From NCBI RefSeq assembly GCF_000143415.4, contig NW_003314286.1, forward strand, positions 1,303,129-1,367,128: 64,000 bases of DNA, given 5' to 3'. This DNA comes from Selaginella moellendorffii (Eukaryota > Streptophyta > Lycopodiopsida > Selaginellales > Selaginellaceae). The notes under the pieces were generated by a model that saw only the letters and a program-made list of their open reading frames with translations, did no database searches and was not told where the DNA came from. A program made the translations under genes and the position numbers. Of this stretch, positions 24,401 through 35,520 are shown one piece after another (positions within the stretch are counted from its first letter, which is position 1; each line of letters starts with the position of its first letter).

Positions 24401-25731
24401 GAGGCAAAGATTATGAGATATTCGATGTTGCTTCTCAGCAGGACTCAACTTCCCTTTGATGAGTCGGGGAGTACTAGAAATATCCATCGGGACCAGAGCA
24501 GTAGGTTCAAGAGTATGCCCCAAAGACTCAAGCTGGGATTCTTGAGTCTAGGACGGAAAAACAGTGGCTCGGCGACTTTCCTGACGACGCTCAAAGAGAC
24601 GATTGTCACATCGAACAGCTTTGTTGATGGCGTCCGACAGGTCCTTGGGATCCTCCATGCTGAGCAACAAATCCTTGACACTGTTGTTGAGGCCGAAACG
24701 AAATTGGTCAATTAGGGCTCGCTCATCCCACTAAGTGTCCAAGGCAAGGAGTTGGAACTCTGCAGCGTGAATCGAGGCAGGACGAGACCCTAAGAGAGAC
24801 GTCTCATCTTTGTGGTAGCAGCCCGAACCCGATCCGTCTCGCCAAAACATGCTTCGAGCTTCTCTTTGAACAATTGAAGATCCATCAGCTCTAGAACCAC
24901 GACCCTTTTCATGCTCTTCTCCAGAAGAGGAGAAAACCATGACAAAGCTGCACCTTCCACCAACATCCCAATCGCGCCGATTTGAGACTCGGGAGTGGGG
25001 TACCACCAATGTTGAAGTGCAAAGATCAGCTCTATTTGGTTCAGGAATCCGCGAAGCTCCGAACGCTTGCCTGAAAATTTCGCCGGGATCTCACCTTCGG
25101 TTTAAGAACTTTGTTGGATCCTTGAGCCGAAAGTGAAGCAAGCTCCTGCTGCATGCGAAGAAGGGTCGCCTTCAGCTCGATATTCTCAAACTGGATTTTT
25201 GCAAGGACTTCGGCAAAGAAATCAAGATGGCTTGGAAACTCCATCGGCAGAAAGAAAGAAAAAGGGGGAAAAAAGGAAAAGGTAGTCAAACAATCAATAC
25301 GAGCTAAAGGAAAAAAAAATGAAAAAACACAATTTGAATCAAACTATCAAGACCCCCAACAAGATCAAGACTGGAAAATGCAAAAGACAAAGAGAAAAGC
25401 TAATGGAAACAAAGAAGAAGCCTTGGATTAGTGTTGATTCAGATTGTGGAGAAATGGAACAAGGCTAACCTATATATACTATAGGTTGATGAAGCTCCAC
25501 CACTCTTGGATCAAGGACGGCCTAAATATAGCTGAGGTCGAGGAGGCGCCACATCATCATTAGGAATGTGGCTCAAGACTCAGGAATCATACAGGAAATC
25601 AGAGAGTCAAGAATAGGGAAAAGTCTCGAGAGTCAGGAATAGGGAAGTGTCTCGAGAATCAGGAATGTGGTCTGTAGGTCAGGAATCCAGCGAGATTCAG
25701 GAATGTGGTATGAATTAAGGGATTCTTGACA
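21491..25731 (-). mobile_element. Gypsy chromovirus A, truncated and interrupted by TRIM 2
   Basis: Read on the minus strand it has a 5' LTR (25345-25731, 387 bp), a gag region with a zinc knuckle (CLYCADPNHKVAMCPKK, about 24390-24440), and a protease with LDSGATSCF (about 24100). It then jumps from the protease straight into RNase H near 23836, so the reverse transcriptase core is missing. An integrase with the H-H-C-C zinc motif and a D,D,E-type core follows, and a chromodomain tail ends at the TRIM 1 border (21491). Several stop codons are present. It is the same family as the element at 52207-56780 and resembles Tcn1-like chromoviruses by general character. Confidence 0.88.
22485..23075 (-). 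mobile_element. TRIM element 2, complete, nested in Gypsy A
   Basis: LTRs at 22485-22679 and 22885-23075. The primer site (TGGTATCAGAG on the minus strand) is at 22873-22883. A perfect 5-bp target duplication ATGGA lies at 22480-22484 and 23076-23080. It is inserted in the integrase reading frame of Gypsy A, between the zinc-binding part and the MDFLSDLPSSGG segment, so it is younger than the host element. Confidence 0.93.
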
Positions 25732-26650
25732 ATGATATGCTATTCCTTAGTTCCTTGAGTTTGCCCATTAAAGTGTTGGAAAAGGGTTATAACATTCACT
25801 TGCTATGGTTTGTTGGTTGATTCATTAACACTTGGAATAAATTGTTGGATGGAGAAGGTGTGAAGTTTGAGGCATTAGCATCATTAACACTTGTGCTAGT
25901 AGAAGTGGCATTGTTATTTCAAATGATAAGGAATTTTCTTTAGACCTTGATTTTTCATGTCATTTTTCTTATTAGTGTTTTGGCTTCATATTAGATCTTG
26001 AAGGTGATTGAAGAAGAGTGTTAGTGCAATGTGGATATCCAAAGATGTGGTTTTCATAATCAAGCCTTGAATGTTTATTTTGCATTTTGCAAATGGTGGT
26101 GTGTTGCAAATGTGACTTCGGGTATCGAAAGTTACTTGTCAACTAGTCCTTACGGACACTCTTACCTTACTACCACGATGGCAGGAGGTCGGTATTGCTG
26201 GACCCTTTATCAGTCCCTCTTGTGCTAGTGGAGTTAACTGGGCATTTCGAGTGTACTTAGACCGGACGAGCATAAGGACGGAATTCCTACGTGTTATTAG
26301 CTAAGCATACTTAGCCTGGTAAGGAGTTCCCGTCTCGTTTTGTCTTGCACTTGCTAGTGACAAGAACCCTCACGTATTGAGATTAGTCCCTCAATATCGC
26401 TACATGATAGCTTACCGTGTCTGCCAAACACCCTCGCTATCATGCCCTTTGTGTTAGTCTCATTTCGGTCCCAAATGCTATTTATGGAAAGTGTCCAGAT
26501 TTGCTCATTTGGCATATCTACGGAATGTAGAGATCGGTCTGAACACAATGGTGTTCATCCCATGTCTAAATTCACAATCTAGAGACATTCCATATTTAGT
26601 AAATTTCGAGCTTGTCCCAGAGACTAACTTCTGATACTAAGGGAGGCTTG
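25732..26650. other. Unassigned, probably LTR-element-derived DNA
   Basis: No coding domain, tRNA gene or clear repeat border was found. The sequence lies between the 5' LTR of Gypsy A and a long-LTR fragment and is probably old transposon DNA. Confidence 0.35.
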
Positions 26651-27190
26651 GGGTGAAAGCCCAAAGCGTGTGTTCCTCAAGGGGCGGGGGGGGGCGGGGG
26701 GGGGGCTGTGGGGGGTTCCAAATGTATAGTAGGGATAGTGGGTAGGTCAGGCATAGCCGACCAACCTGAGGCATAGTCTAGCTCCCGCTTGCGTTCTGCG
26801 TCCGACTTAGGTCTAAGCCTAAGCTCCATTCCATGCTAGTTGGTGGAGTACCCATATCCTTGCGTTAGGCCACCGGTATACCGAAATAGCGCTAGACTCC
26901 GTTTGGTCCTGGCATTAGGATGCTGGTTGCTCCAGGACTGTTCCAAGTCGCTCCGGGCTCCTGTCCCTTCGCTCCTTGGGCTATATGCTCGGGAGTTGCT
27001 CCGTGGTTCGGTTCCATCACTCTTTGGCTTCACGCTTGGGAGTTTGGCACCGTTCCTTTGTTCAGTGGCCAAAGGCCCTGAACCTTGGGTTCCTATGGAC
27101 ACGTGGCATGGACACGTGGCATCTGTCACGTGGCACAAAGAGGGTTAGGTTCCGCTTCGTGGTGTTATCCTATGGTAAATCACCATAGGA
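26650..27190 (+). mobile_element. LTR fragment related to family 1, with G-run
   Basis: It contains the module GGTGAAAGCCCAAAGCG followed by a G-rich run and TATAGTAGGGATAGTG, which recurs at about 35550-35620 and, more diverged, at about 50788-50850. The 26840-27190 part is a diverged version of LTR sequence with repeated CGCTCC-type motifs. No coding sequence. Confidence 0.55.
26681..26716 (+). repeat. Guanine-rich run, candidate G-quadruplex
   Basis: Runs of 4, 9, 10, and 6 G separated by single C or CTGT. This fits the pattern of four G-tracts with short loops. It could also be a hard-to-assemble stretch whose exact length is unreliable. Confidence 0.7.
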
Positions 27191-28488
27191 TAAAGGGTCA
27201 AAACCACGTGCGCTACATGGTGTTAAATGTCAGAAAAATGGGCATGATATTCAAGGCTTAAGCATACTATGGATCTTAAGAATTTATGTTGAGGTGAACC
27301 TATGCGAAGTTGTTAGTAGGAGAAAGTTGGTTAAGTTTTGAAAATTTGCATTTCTAGACTAAGAGTCATTCTTTTTTTAGAATGGGAAAATTTTTACAAA
27401 TTTTCTTAGATTTATCCAATGGCTGATTTATTGATCATTTTGTTCGAAAACCATTCCATTTTTGTGAGCCAGTACAAATTAGTGAAGGAGTTGGAATTGA
27501 TTTTGGTTAACTTAGACCTTAGTACGTAATTTGTATAATACAACCCAAAAGGGATGTTGACTTTTGGGGTTAAGGCAATTGAGTTGGATAAGAGTCTAGA
27601 GTTGGTGTAAAAAAGTGGCCATTGCACTTTTCTAAAAAATGTGATATTTATGCCTTTCTTTTATAGCATTGTATTTGATAGTAGGTTGCACTTTGCATTT
27701 TGTTAAACTCTATGGGAGTAATAAGCTCTCACTGATCTTGACTTGGTCTTGGTAGCCCTGCACTTTAGCTGAGGATGGTGATGTCCACCTTAGTTGCTTG
27801 AGGTTGAGATGTTAGTATCCATACTATAGCTTTGTCTATAAGGAGGTTGTGTATCGATATGATTCATCTCATGGTCTTCACTTTGGTTTCCATTGAGTGT
27901 TGATCATGCATAGCTAGCCTCTTCAAGACATGTTTAGAGCTAATGGCTAAATGCATTAGTGAGCTTATTGCGGTTGAGTTAGATTCGAGTGGTCATTTAG
28001 TTTATGCTTGTCCATGAACCTTTATCTCATACTTAGGGTATTACATTTATATTGGATAAGTATATAACTTGATAACGTAAGTTTAGTATTTGGGTCTTGT
28101 GAAGGCAAGTTGAAGGGTGATTGTTAGTTGCTTTATGACTAGTGATTATTTATAGACTTCATCAAGGACTTTTGACTCTTGCTTCACTCGATAAAGATTT
28201 AGCAGTGACAGGTTTACTTTACTAGATAGTGTTGCAAAAGATCGTATCATAGACTTGTATAATTTTCCCATGTTAGCATATTGATTCTACCTTTGTTGAT
28301 ATTATTTGGTTATATTTAGTTTGTGGTGTTAGATTTCATTGAGTCTTGGGTGTGGTGAATCACTCCTTGATTAAATGTTATCTATAACTGAGTTTTGCTA
28401 AAGGATTAGTTTTGGATACTAACTAAAGTATCTTCGACTTTGGTTAACTTAGTTGTTAAAGAACTTTGAGTGGTGATTCACTCTTGCT
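27191..28488. other. AT-rich DNA with no recognised feature
   Basis: No open frame with domain similarity was seen, and no repeat border except the abrupt junction to Gypsy fragment B near 28489. Confidence 0.35.
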
Positions 28489-28741
28489 AGGGAAGTGTCT
28501 CGAGAATCAGGAATGTGGTCTGCATGTCAGGAATCCAGCGAGATTCAGGAATGTGGTATGAATTGGGGGATTCCTGACAACACCCCCTCCTCAAGAACGA
28601 GTGGAACGAGGACGTGAATGAGAACGAAGAGGAGGAGGAGATGGGCGGCGAGGGACGGGAGATGGAGGAAAAGAATGAGAACTGGGACGAGAAGGATAGC
28701 GGTGGTGGAAGTCCTGAACGAGGTCAGGAGAATGAATCAAG
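28489..28741 (-). mobile_element. Gypsy chromovirus fragment B (3' end and partial 3' LTR)
   Basis: On the minus strand this is the end of the chromodomain ORF (Arg/Pro/Ser-rich tail), a purine tract GAGGAGGGGG, then about 90 bp of 3' LTR starting at 28579 and cut at about 28489. It is collinear with the part missing from Gypsy A: A stops at 21491 in the sequence that B resumes at 28741. Confidence 0.85.
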
Positions 28742-29108
28742 TGTAAGCAACCAAAGGGAACGACTTGAGAGACGATCCATGGGGTTCAAATATAGAGGGA
28801 AAGGGCCCATGAACAAGAGTGCACCCCCTTTTCCAATCGGTTAAGGGTCTTGGGATATTTGGGTTAAGCGTCCTTGGGTTTAAATAGTACTGGGCTGGGT
28901 GACCTCCCGGGAAGTCCAAACTCAGGAGCTTACATTTGGTATCAGAGGGGTCTCGGGTCCGACTCTGTTTGTTGGCTAAGGGAATCACACCACATGTTAA
29001 TTGACATCTGGCTGGTCCAGTTTGTTCCCGCTGAGCTCGACCCGAGGGGTAGGGTGTCAAAAGAGTGGGGCTCTCGGGAGAGCTGTGGCTCTCAGCTTTC
29101 GTTCACGA
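28742..29108 (+). mobile_element. TRIM element 3, 5' LTR plus partial internal region
   Basis: LTR 28742-28934, primer site TGGTATCAGAG at 28937-28947, then internal sequence cut at about 29108 where Gypsy C begins. The left flank TCAAG (28737-28741) differs by one base from the right flank of TRIM 1 (TCAGG, 21491-21495). Confidence 0.88.
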
Positions 29109-29117
29109 GTGTATCAT

Positions 29118-32095
29118 CCTCTAACCAATCCGAACTGATTGCCGATATCGCTAGCGACTCAACGCATCCGGAACAATATTGTCTTTACTAGGTTAAGCTT
29201 GCCAACGAGCCTGCTTTGGCGTAAGCTTGGGCTGCGTAGCGAAGTAGTTTAGTGTGTTACTATCCATATAAACCTTGGTATGTCCACCCAAGTAGTGTAT
29301 CCAGTGTTCCGGGGCCAACACTATAGCAAACATCTCTTTCTCATGCATTGGCCATCTTCGTTGAGTTTCATCCAATTTTTTGGAATAGAACGCAATGGGA
29401 CAACCATGTCGCCTTAGCGTAACACCAACCACTTTGTCACAATCTTGCTGTAACATAGCACCAATAGCATAACCAGATGCATCACAATGCACTTCGAAGG
29501 GTTTATCAAGATCTGGGATCCTGAGAACAGGAACCGTAGTCAAGATCTCCTTCAACCGTGCAAAAGCACGTTGGCTAGCTGGTGTCCAATGAAACGGAAT
29601 ACTACTCTTCGTCAACTCAATCAATGGAAGAGCAATCCTTGCAAAATTGCGGATAAACTTGCGATAGTATCCCGCCAAACTGAGAAAAGATCGAACATCT
29701 GATACAGTGGTCGAAACTTCCCAGGACTTCACTGCTTCCACCTTCTTTGGATCGACCTCAATCACGCCACCACCAACTATATGTCTGAGAAAGTTTACGC
29801 GCAATTGTCCAAAAGCGCATTTACTTTCCTTAGCATACAGTTTGTGTTCGCACAACTTTTGAAACACCAGCTCCAAGTGTTTCAAATGATCCTCCAACGT
29901 TTCACTAAAGACTAGAACATCGTTGATGTATAGGACAACAAATGTGTCCAAATAATCTCCCAATATTCTATCCATCATAGTGCTGAACGTTGCCGGAGCA
30001 TTGCATAACCCAAACGGCATGACAAGGAACTCATAAGATCTGTACCGAGTCTTAAAGGCTGTCTTCTCCACATTCTGATCTGCTACCTGTATCTGATGAT
30101 ACCTAGACCGCAAATCAAGTTGTGTAAAATACTTAGCCTTTAAAAGTTGGTCAAACAGGTCATCAATGCGAGGCAAAGGATAACTGTTTTTAACCGTGAT
30201 CTTGTTGAGTGCCCAATAGTCAATACACATCCTCATGGTTCCATCCTTTTTCATAACAAAAAGGACCGGCGCTCCATAAGGTGACTTGCTTGGTCGGATA
30301 TGACCTTTGTCAAGAAGCTCCATGAGTTGCTTCTTGAGTTCAGCCATCTCCTTGATGTTCAACCGATATGGAGCTTTTGTAGGTGGTTTAGAACCCGGAA
30401 TAACCTCAATCCGATGATCAACCTCACGGCTAGAAGGTAGCCCTTGTGGCAAATCCTTTGGAAAGATATCCTGATTCCTCGCCAACAACTCCAATATCCT
30501 CTTTGGTACAGGATCAACCCCGTCATCGATTCGAACTGAGTCACCAACAACCTCAGCTTCCATCACTTGAACCCAAAAGGTCTGACATCCCCTCTTAGCT
30601 GCTTTTTGCACGGCCCTCGCAGTTAGGAACTTTGCATCCCAATCCTTTGAGGAACGCTTTTGCAACTGAAAGGATACATCAGGACATCCTTCTGACTTCA
30701 ACGTGATACGACTTTGTCCAGCACCATAAATCCCTTTTATATACTTGTTGAAGAAATCCATACCAAACACCATATGAAAATCTAGTATCTTCAACACTAC
30801 CAAGTCCACTCTTTCTTTCCACTTGGATATCTTTATTGGAACATCACTCACAAACTTTCTGACTACTTTCCCACCTTCCGCAAACTAGAAGTGCATAGGT
30901 GACATTTGCTCAGCATTCAATCCTAACAACTTAACTAAGTCTTCGGATATCACGCTGTGTGTAGCTCCCGTGTCAATCATCACTCGGATTCGGTGTCCAC
31001 AGACAAAGCCTACCAGATACATCAATGGATCAGTGTTTGCATTGACTGCAAGAAAAGCTTGAGGAAAGCAACGAAAGTTACTCACCTCTTCTTCCTCATA
31101 GTTTGCATTGACCAACTCGTCAACCCCTTCAGCTTCACCACCACCGTCTTCCCTCATGACATTAACCCGAGACCTTATCTTATACTTGTTGGGACATTCC
31201 GAGGACCTATGTCCCGACTCTCCACAATGGAAACAATGACCCACACTACCCGTTCCGCTAGGAGCAGGTTTAGTAGATTGCTATTGCTTGTACCCACCAG
31301 GAGGAGGAACAGAGTGCCTAGGACCAGAAGAAGCTGCTGGTGGTCTCCAACCACCACCACCTTTATTAACCGTAGCTTGTGAGCCCCTAGGGCAGTACCT
31401 ACTTTCCACCCTTTGTTTCTGATCACCTTGCTTATTCCCAGAATTTTTATTCTTATCCGAGTTACCAACATATGATTGTTGATATTGTTCCATGAGTGAG
31501 TGACTGAAGGCAACTTGCTGTGCTGCCTCCTTGCACTCCAGGTACGTCTTCAGCTTAAACTTCAAAATCTCATTACGAGAAAGTGAACTTAAACCCTCTA
31601 GAAAATAACTCCGAGCATCTTCGTCACTCATATTTGCAATCATAATGTGTTTCTAAGCAAACGCATTAACGTAATCCATAAGATCCCCTTGCTACTTTAA
31701 CCGCCGCAGCTCCGCATGAAGTCTCAGACCAAGATCATCCGGCAAGTATTCCTTACGGATACGAAACCGCACCTTGGTCCAACTTCTAATCTGCCCTTTT
31801 TCAGCACATACCTGGCGCCACCAAGTTTTGGCATGATCGGTGAGAAAGGATTGCGCGCATGCAACTTTCGTACGATCATCTATGTTTGCCGCTATGAAGT
31901 AGTTCTCCATATTGTAGACCCAGTCTTCCAAAACCTGATAGTCCCGCATGCCTCTGAAATTGGGTGGTTTCGGAGGCTTGAACTTTGAAACTCGTGCAAC
32001 CGGGGGTGGCTACAGAACTTCATCGTCCTCAGAACTTGAGGAGGAGTCCGGTTGCTTAGGCTTAGCTGGTTGGGGATCTGGAGGAGGGACAATAA
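29118..32095 (-). mobile_element. Gypsy element C (decayed gag-pol, minus strand)
   Basis: From the high-coordinate end: a gag region (FRGMRDYQVLEDWVYNMENYF, about 31880-31970), a zinc knuckle CFHCGESGHRSSEC (about 31200), a protease DTGATHS (about 30950), then a 552-codon frame (29193-30851) with reverse transcriptase and RNase H. The RT catalytic box reads YINDVLVF instead of YxDD, and CIDYRALN reads CIDYWALN. The RNase H end is followed by a short jump to a DALSR-like motif, and integrase is missing. Stops break gag. The element is not autonomous. Confidence 0.88.
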
Positions 32096-32351
32096 TTGTT
32101 TAATGGGATGCCTTTCTACAGTCTCATGTGTGTCATGGACAATGATGATCACTGCATATATGGATTGTGGAATGGTTGACGAAATGAAAACTTTATTTCT
32201 TGTGCTGGCACACAAAGACATCATCTACTGGAACATAATGCTTTTGTGCTATGCCCAAAACTGGCATTTGGAGGAAGCCATTGCCCTCTTCAATGCAAAG
32301 GATCTGTTTGATTCTATGCCATTACAAACAATAGCTACTTGGAACTGCGTT
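32096..32351 (+). pseudogene. PPR gene relic between two Gypsy elements
   Basis: In two frames joined by a frameshift near 32130, the strand reads LFNGMP, then WTMMITAYMDCGMVDEMKTL, then a second repeat (IIYWNIMLLCYAQNWHLEEA) and DLFDSMP with TWNCV. This is the periodicity and wording of PLS-type pentatricopeptide repeats (VSWTTMI, AYAQNGH, LFDRMP). Only about two repeats survive. It could be a captured host fragment or what is left of a PPR gene destroyed by insertions on both sides. Confidence 0.75.
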
Positions 32352-32406
32352 TAGGGTTTAGGATCTATAGTGAGACGCTATAAATCTATAGCGAGACGCT
32401 AGAGGA

Positions 32407-34790
32407 GCATGCCGAACACTTGGCGAAGGTGTTTGAGAAACTAAGGGAACACAAACTGTATGCTAAAGAGAGCAAATGTGACTTTGCTCAACAAGAGGTA
32501 AAGTTTCTCGGGCATGTGGTGGGCCAGGATGGGCTCAAGGTGGACCTGGAGAAGGTCTAAGCGATCCAGGAATGGGAGCGACCGTCGAATGTTCATGAGT
32601 TGAGGGCATTCTTGGGGCTATGCAACTACTACTGAAAGTTTATCAGACACTATTCGAGAGTAGCCTTGCCCTTAATGGACCAAACAGAAAAAGGGAAGAT
32701 GGTATGGACAGCGGAATGCGAGGCGGCCTTCGTCCACCTCAAAGGGAAGTTGAGGAAGGCTCCGTGTTAGCATTACCAGACTTTGGTAAGGACTTTGAGG
32801 TAGAAATGGATGCTTCGGACTTTGCGTTAGGCGCAGTTTTGAAGCAAGACAACCATCTAGTAGCATTCTTCTCGAAGAAGTTGGATAAGGCTCAAAGGAA
32901 GTGGCTTGCCCACGAGAAGGAACTGTTTGCGGTGGTCAAGGCGCTCAAGGAGTGGTGACACTACCTTAGGAGACACTTCAAGGTTTACACGGACAATGTG
33001 GCAACGAAACACTTCTTGTCACAGCCTGACCTGAGAGGGAAACAGGGTCGGTGGGCCAATGCCTTGGCCGAGTTTGATTGCAAAATCCTGTACAAGCCTG
33101 GGAAGAGCAACATAGTGGCAGATGCGCTAAGTTGAAAAGCGAGCTTGAAGTTGGCGATATCCAGTGCGACAGCAACCTTTTGGGACGATGTGCGGACAGT
33201 ATATGAGAACGATGGTCTAGCACAAGAAGTGTTGCTAAGGAATCTAGAGGCACAGGAAGCTCACCAGAGAGGTGAGCTGCCAACGGAAGAGAAAACGGGT
33301 TATGCGGAACGCAATGGACTTATCTATTACAACCAAACGAGGGTATATGTTCCAAAAGGGGAACTAAGGAAGGTAGCCTTAGAAGAGTGTCATGACGGAC
33401 CTCTTGTGGGACACGGCAGAGTGCCCAAGACGATGGGCTTACTCAAGAGGAAGTATCACTGGTCAGATATGGCTAAGGACATCCAAGACTATGTAAAGAC
33501 ATGTTCAACATATCAGCAGGTCAAAGCCGTGACTAAGGTTAGTGGGGGCTTGTTGCAAAGCATCCCAACTCCAGATCGTCCGTGGAAATGTCTTACGATG
33601 GACTTCATGACGGGACTCCCCCCAAGCGAGGGGTTTGATGCGATATTCGTGGTGGTGGACCAATTTTCGAAAATGGCACATTTCATACCCACCACAACGG
33701 AAGTGGATGCGGAAGGTGTGGCGAAGCTATTCTTCAAACAAGTGGTTCAAGTGCTGGGAAGGCCGGAAGAAATTATCTCAAATCAAGATAAGATCTTCAC
33801 TAGTAGGTTCTGGAGAACTCTCCTGAAACAGTATCGCACCAAGTTGAAATTCAGCACAGCCTATCACCCACAGACAAGTATTGGGTATTAAGTCAAGTTT
33901 GATGGCACTAACACTTCTTGACAGACGGACAAACGGAAAGGGTGAATAGGCAGCTGGAGGATTATTTGCGATGCTATGTCTCGGGAGACTAGACTGATTG
34001 GGTAAGTCATTTGGGATTTGCAGAAATGTGTTATAACAACTCACCACATTTGAGTATCGGGGTGAGTCCATGGGAAGTCATCAATAGGCAAGCTATTGAA
34101 GGTCCTGTGGAACTCGGCGTGGCCGAGTCTCATGGAGAGTTACCTGTAGTGGAGGCATTCACGGTGGAAAGACTCAACATGTGGAATCTAGTGAGGGATT
34201 CCCTGGAACGAGCTCAACAAAGGCAAACCAAGTACGCAAACCAGAAGCGTTGGGATGTAGAGTTCCAAGCTGGGGAGAAGGTGTGGCTGAACACCAAGAA
34301 CCTCAGGCTACCAAGTGGGATCAGCCAGAAGTTGACCCAAAGGTAAAAATGCATGTATTCCTGCAAATGAATTGATCTTGAGTTCCTTAAGCAGGTTCGC
34401 GGGGCCTTACGAGATTGAGGCACGAATCAGTAAAGTGGCTTACCGTCTCCGACTTTCTCGAGAGATGGGGAAGATGCACCCAGTGTTCCACGTGAACTTA
34501 CTCAAGCCGTACTTTGAGGATCTGCTTCACAAGGACAAGGTAAGACCTTTACCTGAGGTTATCCAAGGGGAAGAGGAATACAAAGTCGAGGCCATCATCA
34601 ATGCGTGCAAGAGCAAGCGACAAAGATGTAAGGTGAGAGAGTTCCATGTGAAGTGGAAAGGATTTCCACACTGCGAAGCAACATGGGAACCGGAGGAGAA
34701 CCTAGCGAACTCGCGAGATCTAGTGGAGGAATTTCTACAAGGCAGAACTCTATGTACTTATGCAAAGTTCAATTAAAAATATCAATTTGT
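32407..34790 (+). mobile_element. Gypsy element D (3' half: RT thumb, RNase H, integrase, chromodomain)
   Basis: It starts inside the RT thumb (KLREHKLYAKESKCDF), continues through RNase H (VEMDASDFALGAVL, about 32800), and an integrase with the H-H-C-C motif and TMDFMTGLPPSEGFDAIFVV (about 33590). A chromodomain closes the chain (VKWKGFPHCEATWEPEE, about 34650). Stops are at about 32560, 32635, 32956 and 33133. The integrase core has SNQDKIF where SDRDxxF is usual. Two short GT-AG segments (33878-33924 and 34343-34394) interrupt an otherwise continuous frame. Confidence 0.85.
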
Positions 34791-35226
34791 GAAGTTGAGC
34801 AATGGCATATGTTGGGACCCAAAGGCACGCCGAAGGTAAGCTAATTAGCATGGGTTGGCTAGGTCGACTAGGCGTGGGGCACTACACCTGACTCCCCGCA
34901 AGGATGTCGAATCCATAGACGTATTCTACGGAGGTTGGGTTCAAGTCCCAACCCCCTAGTAAAGCAAGGCTGGGTTCAAGTCTCGACCCCATACTAGGGC
35001 ATGGTGAGGTGAGGGGTATAGGGACACCTATATTCTGTTGTCATGGGCTTTTGGCCAAGGAGGCTAACTTAGGCACACCACTAAGTGGGGGGATGCCCCC
35101 GGAGACATGGTCAACAAGTCATAGGATAAAAAGAGATGTTCAATGTGGGTATCGAACTTCTTCTATGGGTGGTGGAGTTGTAAGGAACCGACTCCCCGAA
35201 GTGTCGTAGGCTAAAGGATCCCCGAA
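34791..35226. other. Flank of Gypsy D, no gene
   Basis: Probably non-coding 3' region or LTR of an old element. It contains two T-arm-like motifs (GGGTTCAAGTCCC near 34943 and GGGTTCAAGTCTC near 34971), but no tRNA cloverleaf could be drawn. Confidence 0.35.
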
Positions 35227-35520
35227 AGCATGACTGAAATGACAAAGAGTTCATCGGATGGGACCGAGTCGAAGATCAAATTCAAGACCGACTCTAAGAC
35301 CAAGTTCGAGATAGAGTCCGGGATCGAGTCCAAGGCCGAATTGGAGACCAAGTTCGAGACCGAGTTTGAGACCGAGTTCGAGACAGAGTCCGAGATCCAA
35401 ATCGGGTCTGAGGTCGAGTCCGAAGTCGAGTCCGAGATCAGGTCTGAGATTGAGTCCGAGATCGAGTCTGAGACCGAGTCTGAAGTCGGGTCCGAGATCG
35501 AGTCCGAGATCGAATTCTAG
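35227..35520 (+). repeat. 12-bp minisatellite array (GAGTCCGAGATC type)
   Basis: About 23 imperfect units of 12 bp (GAGTCCGAGATC, GAGACCGAGTTC and variants). Since 12 is divisible by three, one frame reads as a Ser/Glu/Ile/Phe repeat without stops. This is repeat arithmetic rather than evidence of a protein. The array is joined to LTR family sequence. Confidence 0.85.

Noticed and set aside
34905-34995. Two tRNA T-arm-like motifs (GGGTTCAAGTCCC and GGGTTCAAGTCTC)
   Set aside because: They are about 28 bp apart and no cloverleaf fits either one; more likely repeat-derived sequence.
35230-35520. Ser/Glu-repeat protein
   Set aside because: Same reason: a 12-bp minisatellite is always open in some frame.
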